A stretch of DNA of 64,000 nt from Typha latifolia (GCA_019914945.1 CM034108.1:3668001-3732000), one strand, 5' to 3'. Positions 45,923-59,500 are shown, counted from the first letter of the stretch. Notes: generated from the sequence alone by a model not told the origin. Numbers and translations are program-made.

Positions 45923-46923
45923 ATGAGAAAGCTGTCGTTTCCCATGGTGATGGGCGCGGTCGTGTGAGTTCCCCTCGTCACCCTAATATCTCTTCTCACA
46001 GCTTCTATTATGATATTTTCTTTACAGTTTCTTTATCGTCTAAGCTGGTTATTGCTATCTTTTGCTGCAATTTTTCAGTTAAATCTTTGCATATATGCGA
46101 CGAATGTTTTCTATCTCGGTATTGTGATGCTTTTAGTAGCTGATCTTAACCCGAGAGGAACTTAAGCTGTTGGATATCCAGAAGAATACGGAAAGACGTG
46201 ATCTTTTTCTATTTTTCTTCTTAGGATGGCATCCCAATTCCTATAACTAGGTAGGGTTGAGATTTCTAATTAACTAAAATTTTTTCCTTTGGAATAATCT
46301 CATTCCCTGGATATCAATTGATTTAGGTGTAATTTTTTTTTAATGTATGACACCACATCCTATGGTTCGAGGTCCTATTTCATGCAAAGTTTTTACCCTC
46401 TATATGTTTTAATATCTGGATGTTGCAACCACCATGAATATTCTAAACTGAGATGTTTCTTTTCTACCTGAGTTCATCTGAATTGTTCTAAATTGAAACC
46501 AACAGAAGTATCCAATTTTGGTTTCAGTCTTCCATCATAGTAGCCATAGTTTTAGGAGGGAATGATGGGCACTGAAACTAATCTATTTGGTCTTTACTGA
46601 TCAAAGTCAATGCTTATAGGTCAGATTCTAAACCTAGAGGGCATGAAATTAATACACCAACTAGTATTGCCCTTGTTGTTGCATCATCCCTCTTTCTTCT
46701 CAGAATGTTGTGCAACAAGCATAGAACAAAGAACTTCAATCAATTTGCACTTTTCGTTGCAGGTATCACACATCATTTCTTTCCCTTATGCATGAACCAA
46801 TTGCTTTATCTCTAAACAATTTGCAACTATTGTAGGATTGGAGTGGTCTCTGGAAATGTGATATTTGGACCTCCTCTTGAGAAGTATTGGACAAAGAAGC
46901 TGCAGGAAGAGGCAGCAAAATAG
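45923..46923 (+). CDS. 42-residue membrane microprotein, two exons (PIGBOS1-like layout)
   Basis: Exon 1 is 45923-45963 and exon 2 is 46836-46923; GT|G completes a valine across the intron, which has GTGAGT and TTGTAG borders. The protein is MRKLSFPMVMGAVVIGVVSG followed by NVIFGPPLEKYWTKKLQEEA and AK. It has a short basic N-terminus, one hydrophobic helix (residues 7-24), then GPPLEKYW and a charged amphipathic end. The order (basic start, FPMVMGAVVIGVVSG helix, IFGPPLEKY) resembles the small outer mitochondrial membrane protein PIGBOS1 of animals (helix then IFQPxFEQY), but this is only my visual comparison. A stop just after exon 1 makes splicing necessary for exon 2 to be used. Could instead be a fragment; codon choice and clean borders argue for a gene. 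Confidence 0.6.
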
Positions 46924-48134
46924 GGGCAGACTGGCACAAGTTAGCAGGTGCTACGCAAATTCTGTGGAAGTGTGTGGTGTGGACAAATATTTTTCTTTCA
47001 TCTTCAGTACCTCTCTCTCTTGGAGCCACTTTTTCTTCGGTAATACTGCAACCAATGATAGTTTGTGTCGAATACAGAATGTGTGTTGGATCTTGATTCT
47101 GAGATGTAGAATTGCCTTACCGTTCTAGAGAGACATTTCTTGTTACTTCCTTATGCATGTCTGTGACATAATTTATGGAAGTAACTTCTTGATGGATATG
47201 GTTACTCGTTTGTTCACAATGATAAGTTGTCCAACAAACAAATAGATGGAAATTTTATTTGCCAATATCGATAGAATGACATCCAAGGTCTATTTCTTCT
47301 TTTGATTTGTTTGCAAAGCTTCTGAACTGTTGCATTTATCTATCGCTGTTTTCACATTTGAATGCCAAATATCATAAGCCCTGTTGCAGCCCTTGCTGTA
47401 AGGAATGTTGTATTAGCTGTTCAACAATAGTATGTACACAAAATTATGACATCTAATACTTCTGAAACATTTACTACAGGGCATTATCAAGAACCCCCAA
47501 AGGTTTAGAAATTGAAGTGGAGAATTTTTGTGGATTCAGATTAGATCCTCTAGCTTCTTGATTTCTTTTCTTTGATCATTAGTTCTCATGAAGTTTTAAA
47601 CAATAAGAGGATGGCTTTGCTTCTTCTTTTTTATAGTTCTTATTTAGAGAAATTACTCAGTAAAGTTTGCATGAGGTAGTGTCAAGACATCATTTTATGA
47701 CATAAGATTTGTAATCTAACCTAGCTAAAACTTTTCAAGAAAGAGAAAGCAATTAAAACTTTTTTGGTTTTTAATCAGAGTCCCCAGGTATAGGTCAAGA
47801 TCTGCTGGCTAATTCTGCATAAAAGCATCAATCAATTTCTAGAAAACACTAAAAATCTAACATGCAGAAATGATATCAGATCATACATCAGAGATTTCGA
47901 TGCAGGGAGATAAATCACTCTTTTCTTCATTAACTCAAAGACACCAACACCCAAAAATCCAACAAGTAATATCTCCATATAAGTAGATAGTATTAATCTT
48001 GACAATATCACCATATATCTTCATACAAGTACATAGGACTTATATTAGCGTATAGGTTGCATAACAAAGAAACACCATTTTATTAGCAACATGACCCACA
48101 AGTTAATTAAAGAACAAAAACTTATATCCTCCCA
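46924..48134. other. Intergenic region between microprotein and phytosulfokine genes
   Basis: The microprotein 3'UTR and then AT-rich DNA; the right end is the 3'UTR of the phytosulfokine gene. No other coding sequence was supported. Confidence 0.5.
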
Positions 48135-48456
48135 CTAGTTGTGCTTCTCATGGGTGTAGATGTAGTCAGTGTGGGCATCAAGAGTTCTCCTCATCATGCA
48201 TTCCTCCTCTCCAACTGCTTCACATCCTTCTATCTTCTCAGGGACCTCCAACTCCACACCCTGTAAAAAATTTACAATAAGAAAACCTTGATATCAACCA
48301 TGCCAAAGTTGTAAGAAATTAAGTAGAGCATTGATATAGATTATAGAATACCTCAAGAGATGTCTTCTTTGGTTCCCATGGTTCAAGACTTGAACCTTGG
48401 GTCAGGGAGAGTGAGAGGAGGATGACAATGAAGAGAAGCATGAGACTCTTGGGCAT
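48135..48456 (-). CDS. PSK: Phytosulfokine precursor with variant core YIYTH
   Basis: Exons 48456-48352 and 48260-48135 join as TSLE|GVELE to encode 76 residues. The start MPKSLMLLFIVILLSLSLTQ is a secretion signal. The C-terminal signature EGCEAVGEEECMMRRTLDAH then TDYIYTHEKHN matches the phytosulfokine precursor domain: two cysteines, RR, L-x-A-H-x-D, and the pentapeptide. Phytosulfokine is a disulfated peptide (normally YIYTQ) released by tyrosylprotein sulfotransferase and subtilase processing and perceived by PSKR receptor kinases in growth and wound or immune signalling. The Asp before Tyr needed for sulfation is present and both tyrosines are kept, but the fifth residue is His (CAT at 48150-48152) instead of Gln. 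A TATTTAA-like box lies upstream at about 48547-48555. Confidence 0.9.
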
Positions 48457-48581
48457 GGCTAGTAACTTGGATTGGGCTAAGGGAAAAGGAAGGGTGAATG
48501 AAGAAGAGTTGTAGGAATTGAAGAGGAGAGAAGAGTGTAAGGGGGGCTTAAATAAGTGGTGAGGCAGATACTATTAGGATT

Positions 48582-48585
<4 letters not shown>

Positions 48586-48653
<68 letters not shown>

Positions 48654-48656
48654 ATA
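48586..48656. repeat. (CT)n followed by (TA)n microsatellite
   Basis: About 25 CT units followed by TA units, about 130-200 bases upstream of the phytosulfokine start codon, so within its promoter. Confidence 0.95.
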
Positions 48657-49439
48657 TAATGGTGAAGGATATTAACTTACTATATAGTGATTAGATTAAA
48701 CATTTTTACTTTAATTTCTTGCTTCAAGTTACAATGTTATTATCATTAAGTTAAGCGGATAACTAGGATCCATTATATTGGAAGTATATAGAACATTCAC
48801 AAGGCGCCAGTAAGAACTGCCCCAGAATTCGAGTTAGATGTGAAAAAGGATGACGACCCTTTCCCTGTCAAGAACGATTCATCCTAGATTTAGGGTTTGA
48901 AAATCTTGAATTGGATGTTGGTCTTCTTTTTGTTCTTTTGTTGACAAATTTGACTAGTTTATTGTCTCTTTAATGGGTTAATTATTGGATGATCTATTTT
49001 CATAGTGTCGATAACCCAAACAGACCCAAATGAGGACCAATCGTACTGATTTCATATGCATAAACATATATATTCGACTGTATGTATCTAATAACTACAA
49101 TCGCCTCTGAAATGAGACACTCAAATAAAACCAAAGAACTTAAAACTCATACATTCTTATCAGCATCTTGGACTAGATTATACAGATGACATGGCCTTAT
49201 TTGTAGACATGATTATTATGCCGGACATATTTCTATAATTTTTTTAGTCTCACATTAAATATTTAATAAATTATATATTAATATATAAGTATGTTCCCAT
49301 AAAAGATAACTAAAATATCTTCATATAAGCCCATTAAACTCGGCCCTAAAAAAATATAATATTTTTTTTATATTTAACTCATTATGTTAGAACTATTATA
49401 CCCAACCTAAGTCTAATATCTAATGGATTAGTGGATAGT

Positions 49440-49575
49440 AGCGGACTATAATATTTTCGCCCGGCCTGAATCTGGCCCAGCCCGAGTGATTGGTGGGTCG
49501 GGCCATGAACAAATATTTAAGCCTAATTGGCCCGAACTCAGTCCAGCCCGCCCGATGATCACGTTTACCTAGTTG
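49440..49575. mobile_element. Truncated relative of the GC-rich hAT-like MITE
   Basis: In reverse orientation it matches the left part of the 38116-38620 element: CCCGCCCGATGATCACGTTT corresponds to the inverted end, and AGTGATTGGTGGGTCGGGCC to the CCCACCAATCACTT stretch. The other end is missing. Confidence 0.6.
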
Positions 49576-50176
49576 TAAATAATGTCTTTGTATCTCTCTC
49601 CTCTTCCAATCTACTCTAATTTTCCCCAAATAAAACAATGTGACTTTTGGACCGTTTAGTCTGGGCCTTATTTGGGCCGGATCTTCGTAATCCGGCCCAT
49701 ATCCTTGCTCAACTATCCAAATGGAGTTAAGAAAAGTTTGATCCGAAATTTTTTTATTTTATTTTAATGAAAGTATGATAATAGATAGGAAGAGCACCTT
49801 GGGAAAAAAAAATTCTAGAGAGTTATCGTGCAATTGTGCCAAACTAATTATAATTATCCGTAATATATTTATCTCTAGTAGAGTTTTATCGGTAATGTAT
49901 TTATCTCGTTATCTATGTATCCAGAGTTTTGAGTTGGTCTCTATCTCTAGTAGTTTGATTAGATATTGACGTTATCGAGATGTAAGTATTTAAACTTAGT
50001 ACTCAAATTAAAACCCCAACTACCGCTAAACCTCGCTCTTCGTCACTGCCTCTTCTCCTCGCGCCGCGTCCCGCCCGCTTCCGAATTTATTCTAGGGTTT
50101 TCCGAAAACCCTAGCGCACCTCCTCGCTTGCGTATCTAGGGTTTCTTCGCCGTCGGTTGGTGGTTTTCTAGGGTTT

Positions 50177-51816
50177 ATGGGGGAGATGGAGGCCTCTTCG
50201 TCTCCTTCACCGTCCTCCTCGTCTTCTTCGGAGAAGGGCAAGATCTTCGTCGGAGGGATCTCGTCGGACGCGACCGAGGAGGAACTGGCGGGGCACTTCA
50301 GGAAGTACGGGGAGGTGAAGGAGGCGCTGGTGATAAGGGATCGGGAGACTAGGAGCGGGAGGGGATTTGGGTTCGTCAAATTTGTGGATCCTGAGGCGGC
50401 GGCGAGGGCATTGGACGAGAAGGAGAAGGGGAGCCATCTCATCGGTGGTAGAACGGTTAGTGTTTCTTCTTTCACTTGAGAGAAAAAAAAAAGTTTTCTT
50501 TTTGGGTTCTTTTTTGTTTGATAGATGGAATCTTTAATTAGCTGTTGCATGAATTTGATTCTTTTTGTACTTTATATGTAAAAGAGAGAACTTTTCTTGA
50601 ATTTTATTCGTTTCGAAAGTAGTATTCGTTATTTTAAAATGTTCTTGTAGCTATTTACTTATCACCACTTATGCCAAAAAAGGATAAAGAGACGTATCAT
50701 GGCAATTTGTTTAGTCAAGAAATTGATAGTCATCCGATTGTTTTGTTCTTTGCTTTCCGGTTCTCTTTTTGCCAAATCTAATCTTGGCTAATTTATATTT
50801 ATTTTTGCGCTTATTAGGTGGAAGTGCGACCAGCAGTGCAAAAGAATTATCAGAATCGGAGTCACCACACCTTCCAACAGCAATACGGGAATCAGGGCCC
50901 CTATCAACATGGAGTGCAAAGTTGGAACACTGCTAATGACAATAATGGTAGTCACTTAAAGAAGATTTTTGTTGGTGGCTTACCTGAGAGTATTACAGAT
51001 GATGCTTTTAAAAAGTACTTTGAGACCTTTGGTTCGATAACTGATGCAGTTGTTATGTATGATAATAGTACGCGGCGACCAAGAGGCTTTGGGTTTATTA
51101 CCTTCGACTTAGAGACATCTGTTGAAGAAGTGTTGAAGAACAGTTTCCATTATTTGAATGATAAAAGGGTAGAGGTCAAAAAAGCAGTGCCAAAGGATAA
51201 TAGAAACCATAGCAATAATGACTTTTATAATGGCAGTGGTTATGTTTTCAATACATTTGGTGGAAGTGTTCCTGCTTTTGGTAACTATCCAACTTATGGT
51301 CCAAGATATGATACATTTTATGGTTTTGCATCAGCACCTTATCATCCATATACATATCCAGGAGGTGGTTATGGGGCAGGGTTTGCCATTAATGACTATG
51401 ATGCAATGTGCTACTCTGGACTTGGACCAACCACAGGGAGCCCTTGGTCTGGACAAGCAATGATAGGGAGGCATAGTCCGGTGCCCTCTATCAATGTTCC
51501 TATGCTTCCAGGTTACTCAAATGGAGCCTATGGGGGCTACATGAATGATGCAGTGAATAATCAATCTACCATTATGGTACAATCAGATACAGTGAATAAT
51601 CAATCTACCGTTGTGGTGCAAGCAGATGCAAGAAATAATCAATCTACCGTTGTGGTGCAGTCAGATACATCTACCATTGTGGTGCAGTCAGAAACACACA
51701 CTGATGTGCAGCTGGAAACAGGCAATAAACAATCTGACCTTGACGTGCAACCAGACCTCGATGTAGATGTGCAGCCAGAAACAAACAATAGTCTGCCATA
51801 TCTAAATACTCAATGA
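50177..51816 (+). CDS. RNA-binding protein with two RRM domains (hnRNP/Musashi-like)
   Basis: Exons 50177-50455 and 50818-51816 join as GGRT|VEVRPA to give 425 residues. RRM1 (about 22-98) has RNP2 KIFVGGIS and RNP1 GRGFGFVKF. RRM2 (about 135-215) has KKIFVGGLP and RPRGFGFITF. This pair with a Gly/Tyr-rich C-terminus is typical of plant hnRNP A/B or Musashi-like proteins that act in mRNA processing, transport or stability in nucleus and cytoplasm. The C-terminus is Gly/Tyr/Asn-rich and then carries tandem units of NNQSTVVVQSDT type (51553-51780). The 5' leader has TAGGGTTT elements. Downstream, GTACGT at 51828 and AG acceptors at about 52105 and 55467 suggest the 3'UTR may be spliced. Confidence 0.93.
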
Positions 51817-54800
51817 TTTATTGATTGGTACGTACCATCACCTTACTTTGTTTATTATATCGAGATTTCCGCTTTTCCCTTTTCCCTTTTCCCTTATTTC
51901 TTTCTAAATCTATTACCAGTGTTATTTCTTAGTTATTATTCTGTTTTACCGTTAATCAGTTTCAGTGCAGCTGACATCTGGAGATTATGTACTGTTTGAT
52001 GATTGAAATTCCATTTCCGAGTAACTGAACCTGTCTTTTGGTAGACTACTCATATTCCAGCATATGCAGTACGCGCTGCTGTTATTGTGATATTCTTTCT
52101 TACAGCCAGGATTGCATGGTTGTGTCTGGAAGATCTTGTTGTATGTTAGTTGAAACCTTCTACTGGCACATTAAACATACTGACAACTTTGTGTATATTT
52201 GATAAGGCATTTTCTTATTTTAGTTATGTCTTGCGTGTTTGATACCTAAAAAAAGAGAAATATAGTTTGCTGTTATGTTTATCATAAAGATCTTAACAGT
52301 CATTGGTACTCGGTGCTTTTCCCTGGCTTCCAGGTTATGAAGAGCTATTTCTACATTGCTTTGGCTTGTTACTTGTTACATCTAAATGAAAAAAAAAACA
52401 ATAAAACATAGATATTGGTATTTGTCAATGTCTACTTTAACCCCTGTTAGATGATCTGCATTTATCAGTTAGTAACTTGTACAATTTTTATAAGGGTCTC
52501 ATTTGGCTTAAGGTTTAAGGCTATCCTCATGTTCAGGCAATGGGGTTAAGTCTGCATATATTGTCCTCTCCCTTGCACACTGCATTGGTTGATCTAAAAC
52601 CATTTGAATTTGGATTTAGCCCCTCCCCGAGGATTACAAAGTCTAGTTCAATAGAGCACATATTTTAGTTTTTAGCTTTATGCATCTAAATTCTTCCTTA
52701 TAATTAGACTTAACTTATCAATGTAATTATGTTCTTTAATATCTTATCACTTTTAACGTTGGATATTCCAGTCGTTATATCGAGTTACTTTTATTAATTT
52801 GCAAAAGATGCTGCTTTGTGCATAGAAGAATATATACGATGTAATTTTCATATTTTTATCTTAGTTTATAAAGTGGTGCATATTCATCACAAATACCTTG
52901 TATAGGGTAATATCAATAGTATGCTGGCTCAGTGGAATATTTAGGTTGATTGCATAAGATCTGTTTGAGCACTTTGATCTTTTATATTCTCATAGTATTG
53001 ATCATTCTCATGGTTCTCTTCCCATCAAAATATCATAATTTTCTTACCATCCAGATTGTTCAAGATCTAGTCTATAACACTTTTTAGTTTGCTTCTTCTC
53101 AAGGGCCTTATTGGTCTATCATTTTTTCTTCTCTATTTCTTCGTTAGAATGGCCCATCTCTAATTCTTTGCTCATGTCTTCTAATCAATATTCATTTGGC
53201 TTCTCATCCTTTTAAGATATTAATTCATTATTAATCATTATCTATAAGAGTTATTGCAACTTTCATGCTCGTGAATTCCTTGCAAGACGACCTTTTTCAA
53301 GCTTTAGTACAGCAGGATGTTCTGCCAGACGAAAAAAACTTAGTTACCCAATTTTCTGAAATTTGACTAAATGCGTCACTAACTGTGCCAAAATTAAGTC
53401 GCGATGTCCGATTGTCAGTTAATTCCTTTGTTCTTTGATTAGTAAACTGTACATAAAGATAATGGTTGTTAAAGAATGTTGGAAGTCAAGTTTTATGGTG
53501 AATACATGCAACTTGAGGATTTGAATTGTATCGGGGGAGGTTGCGCCTCATGCAGAATGAAATTTGATTGTGGGGTTGTCTAAGTAATAAGATTTCCTTA
53601 CGGAACGGAACTGAGTTATTATCAGTGCTTAACTGTGTCAAGTTAAACTTCCACCACTAACAAAGTGGGGTAAATTTTTTGATTGTCAGAGACTGAAGAC
53701 AGTTTAACAATAAGGGTATATTTAGTAGGAAGGAATAAATGTGACATTTATGGCAATGATGAGAATTAGGTTTGTCATCGAATTTTAACTATAGAAGAGT
53801 TTGCTATACGATGATTATTAAAAGTTGGAAATATGTGCTATGATAGTGGGAAACTATTGTTGGCTAATTTAGTTAAGCATCCTTGGCATAGGGCTCCGGC
53901 ACTTGTTGAGTGAAACATATGATGTAGTCATCCTGAAATTTTTTGGATGTTCTGACGGTAATACATCTTCTAAGTTTGAAATGATATATGATGTATGCAA
54001 TTGAAGATCCAAGCTGATCACAGCCAAATGTTATTTGTTAATGTCCTACCTCAGCTGTGAAGGAGAAACAAATATTAATTATATTGTTACCAATTGTTGA
54101 TGGCGGAACTATATTTACTGTATTATCTGAACCCTGTTGTATTATGAATTTATGATAACTACTAGTAGTATGTCTGCAAAAGGGCAGGCTTTCAATTTTT
54201 TTTTCTTTTAACAAAACTGATGTTCTCTTATTTTATCTAATGTTTCCTTCTTGTCTGGAGTATTTCCTTGAAAGATCTGTTTTCCCATTGTTGCTTAACT
54301 TTGCATATAGGCCTTGGCACTTAAATGTATAATGCCATATAGTGATCCAGTTGATTAAAAGTTTTACCTTCAATTCCTCCTGACATTTTCTTTTTCCTAC
54401 ACTGGTATAGTTTTTCCTTTTGTATTTTGTTCTTCAAAAATGTTGGATATTTCATTTGGAGAATCCTTGGCCATCATGAATGATGAAATCCATTTATTAA
54501 TTTTTTTGAATTAATGTCAGTTCCAGGGCTAGTTTATTTAGATTGATATTGCAGCTTAACTACTACGGTCTCTCATTTTTGGCCATTATAATAGGAATGA
54601 ATCTTTTTTTGTTTCCAGCCTGGTTCCATATTCTTTAAACTAGTTAACTTCATGCTGCTAGGAACTTCTGTATGTTCTTGCTTGTTAATTGTCAACTTTC
54701 TTTGTTTTACACTTTTACTCAAGTTGATTAGAAAATTCTCTATGCATTGATTATTTATAACGAGAGTACTAGCGTCAGTTGTCTATTCAAATGATATACT

Positions 54801-56478
54801 ATATTGGGTCATTATTACTAGCATTCTTATTTTAGTACTTGGGTGTCTGGTTAAGACTTTTTATCTTTCACTTGGTAAGCAACTGTTTTGTTTAATGATG
54901 GTATGACAATGTTGATGACTCTTTAACCTTTCAGACAACCGCCGACTCATCTAAAATTTATTTTATGGCTTGCTTACAATCCTGCTCAGGTTGTACTAGT
55001 TAGTCAAATCAGTTGAGTTCTCTATTTCTCGTAAGCTAATTGTACTAGAATTTACTGCTGATATCTTTCGCTTGGAATAACCTTACCATCTTATGATGAT
55101 GTTCATGCGAATAAGCGTGCGAGGTTGCAACATTGATTTCGTATCAGTATGTGCTTTGTCATCATATTAGTTTATATCTATGTGGTCTCTGATGGTTTAG
55201 ACTTGGTACAATATTGTGTTGAACTGAGAAACACTTGGTATGATAGTATGACTTGTCCTTGCGTCCACTTGGCCAGGGGTTCAATTCATGGAAGCATCTA
55301 CTCCTAGATCCCCATGTCGAGGGGAGTTTTGAGATGCCCTCTATAATATTGTGCTGAAGAATTTTAATTTCTTTGGTCAACTATTTAAACTTCGTTTTTG
55401 TTGATGGTATGTTTGTATGGTACACTCTAGTATTTCTTTGACTAAAACTTTTCCATTATTTGTAGGTGCTTCTAACGAGATCCTTTGAACCGGAAGGCGA
55501 CATGTACATTTCACATTCGGATCTTCTTGTTGCAGTAGCTGATAGTTCTGAACTCTAAGCTTCAACCGTATTCCGATAACTTACCCTTGGAAATAGTCTT
55601 ATATATTTATGTTTCTTTTGTTTTTTTTTTCCACTGAGAACTTGAGTCATGGTTGGACTGAAACTCTTTCTTAAACTCAGTTATTTTTTCTAACCTAGGA
55701 ATTTAATTGATTGGATGGATATGTTCACACACCTGAATGGTGACAAGGGTTGCTTGAAAATATTCTGCTGCATGATCTGGCTTGTCTTTACTATTAATCT
55801 GTTTCACTGCTTGTTTTCCAACTTGTGACATTAGATTCTTCGATTTTGAATATAATTTCTTCTCCTCCGTGAGAACCTAGAGTTATTTAGAGCATTTTCT
55901 GGCCCTTTTTTTTGTGTTAATTTCGAGCAATTATGGGGGTGATGAATTGGCTTTGTGGGCTATATATTTAAATAGGATTCTTTTATACATCCAACTCATA
56001 AGACTATATTCTAAAGGATAGGATTTTTTTTAAATATTATATATATATATATATGTAACACTACAAGGTATTATCTATGTTGTATACCCTTTTAAATTTC
56101 ATACCCTCAAAAGATAGGAATGTATACAAATTACAATAAGAATACTTTTGTTATTTTTAAATTCACTAGTAATAACTTAAGATGGGTATACATAAGTATA
56201 GTTCAAAGAGTAGAGTTATCTGAGCCATTATGTTAGCCTGATTTTTATCTAACTTTAATTTTAAATGAATTAATATATATATTTCTTCTTCTTTTCTTTT
56301 TTTTAAAAAGAGTATACCCAGGAAAAAAAAACTTCACTTCACCCACTCTTCTTTTTATTTTCTTTTTGAAACTTGAATTGGAATACAAAATCCTTACGGA
56401 ACTCGTGGCGATTGTGATAATTAAATCATGTCGACTTTTACGTAATCAAGATCATCTTAGTTCTTAAACTTTTACTTT

Positions 56479-56551
<73 letters not shown>

Positions 56552-59500
56552 TCATTATAATAATATCTTCCCTCTCTTTACTTGTCTCAACTCGATTGAT
56601 TCATTTGCAAGCAAAGGAAAAGAAGTGGATAAGAACCGGACCAATCCATCTGAATAAATCCAATTAGAGAGACTTATCGAATAAAGATATTCTACTAACC
56701 AGATCTCTTTATTCCTTTAATACTTCCTTTAATGCTGCTTTTAACCAATTAAATCAGACCCAAATCAACATCTTCCTGTTGTACTCGAATAATTAACAAG
56801 CCATCAGGTTGCTTTCCCTCGATTGCTAATAGTTTATATATAATCCTAGTGATATATATTGCATGGAAGGAGAGGCTGCAGCTTGGTTGGAAGTGTGTAT
56901 GTGTGTGTTTGCTGAGACAAAGTTAAGCATGCAAATCATAAATTATTATTCCTTAGTGACTGTCATTGTCATGAATAAACTATTGGGTCTACTAAGATTA
57001 CAAGAATAATGTAAGATTTAGAGGTTGGATTCTTAGCTTTTGTCTTGGGTTGGTGTGTTAATTTCTTTAATCTTGTGGGGTTGACTGCATGTGCCATCAA
57101 GTAGTGAGAGTTTGACATTTTGCAAAGGGATCTTTCTCTAAGACCTTACTTGCTTAGGGATATTCTTATCAACTTTACAGGCATAATCTTGGGGTTTTAA
57201 GAATTATTGGTGTAGTTTATCATAGTTAATTGTTTAAATTAATTGGCAGAGAACAATTAATTAGTGTAATGCGAAAAAGGGTGTTTAATTAAGCATGCAA
57301 TTTACTTCTTTTTTGGTTAAGTTCACTGCCCATAATATATTAAATCTTGGATTATTATCAAAAAGAAAATAACAACATACTTGAAAGAAAGTACAACACC
57401 AATCTCATAGTCCACTAACATACATAGGACTCGAATGATAAAAAAAATAACATACATAGGACTCAGCTTGATTAAATAGAGATAAATAGTCCTTGCTTAA
57501 ATGAGAAAGACTTAATTCTTCTCATGTTAAAATTATGGGAAATTTTATATTAAAATTTGACCCCTCCATTTTGCCTAAAATATCTCAAAAATACTATGTT
57601 ATTATTATATAGATGAATGATCTTAATACTCTTAAATAAAATGTTTAGATTAGAGTAAAAAAAAACGGAGAACTAGATTTTAAAATCAAATTAGGGGTGC
57701 TTTAGTTCTCCATTTTTAAAATTAAATATTCTCTAAATGCAAGATTCAAGAATCGAATAATAAATCTCCGTATTGTAAGGTGCGAATAATAATAAAAATA
57801 AAATGTAGAATACTTTTGATACACTCTCTAAAATTAGACGTACCACTACTTATATATTGATTTAATTAATCCAATTGCTTTTTTTTTTTTGGGTTTACAA
57901 ACTGATTAAATATTAGAATTTTTGATGAGAAACTTATGATATGACTCATTACAAACCAATGAAAGTTCATTTGCTATCATATTAATTTCAAAAGGGAGTG
58001 CATTTTCCTTATTGCTTCTTCATGTAGTAGATGTCTGGTTTAAAGAAAAGACTAGCTGAAGTAGGATAAGCTACTATATTGGTAACTTTTTATGCTACCA
58101 TGTGTGATTAATTAAAATAAGCACCAAACTCTGGTTAGTCCATTATATAAATATTTATCATCTAACCCATTTTTCATGAAACATTATATTATGCTACACA
58201 GTACTAAAACTTTGAATAATTTAAGACTCCACAAATTCATACGCATGAGCAAAGTTGAGCTGTATCAAATGAGGCTACAATACATGCATGATAGTTTAAC
58301 AAGGAAGTAGGTATAAAATAAAAGTTTAATCGATCATTTCTCAGCTAATCAATTATATAGAGAAGACCTAGATAGCTGGAAAGAAGAGAAAAAACTGGAT
58401 ATGTTTGTTTGAAATAATGGTCTACGAATTATTATAATTTATCTCTGTCAATTAAGTTTAGCCAATGAGACAGCGCTCAGTTGATTAAAGGAGCTTATGT
58501 TGTATAAGAGTTTTAAGTTTAAATATCCCAGATGTATTGCTAGTTAGTGGGGCACTATTAAATTTTCACTTATCTTCAAAAAAAATACTAATCAATTATC
58601 TATTGCATTAAAATGTTTGTATCGATCAATATTCATGGAGATGTATATATCATGCTGCATTCTCTACTAATCTGATAGACTTATGCTAAGTGATAGTAAA
58701 TCCATGGTAAAACTAGCTTTGACAAAATACTTACACTTAATAAACTTGTAAAACAAGATAACTTCTTGAACATTCTCCTCTGTACTCAAACAATGTTGCT
58801 AAATTTGTAAGCTTTTATCCTGTTTGCATAGTATGGCAGACTCATCAAACTCAAATGGATACACATTCTATGTAGCAAGATGAGTAACTATTCTTCTTGA
58901 AAGAAGAACTTCCATCAAAATTTCCTTTTACCATTACCTCCCAAATTTGAGCCATAAACTACCCAATTGCAGCATAATTTACCTAGGTTTCCAAGAAATC
59001 CATGCATAGATTGAAGAAAACAATCAGCTGCTAACATGAACTAGTTAATTGGTTTATTGCATTCAATGACATATATAAATGGAGATTGACTCTTCCAGTG
59101 AGACATATATTCTAGAGACAATGAACTTAGGAGTTATATCTTCCCACATATATATGTATATAATATAAGCTGCCTATATATCTTGCATGTGGATATGTGA
59201 GTTTGTGGAGCATATATTCCAAAGACAACTGATCCCAATCCCATCATCACATGGATTTAAAAAATAAAAATAAAAAAAGAAGAAGCCCAACAAGTATAAC
59301 AAGTCAGTCCTTGCTAAGTGACCAAATCAAAAGAAGCCATGAGACTAAATGCAGTACCTTGAAGTCAGAGAACAATGTCTATAAAATATGTAACCTAGGG
59401 TTGTAGGATGAAGAAACATCAAACAGACCAACCAATTAATCCACACACAACAACAACAATATAAACATAGCAGTAGAAGCCAAAGAAAAAAAAAGAGGAA

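Larger units (their letters stand above)
48457..50176. other. Intergenic region with microsatellites and a MITE fragment
   Basis: Phytosulfokine promoter, followed by a long CT/TA repeat (48586-48656), AT-rich DNA, and a truncated copy of the 38116-38620 MITE at 49440-49575. The last 150 bases are the leader of the RRM gene, containing TAGGGTTT motifs typical of plant housekeeping leaders. No coding sequence was supported. Confidence 0.5.
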
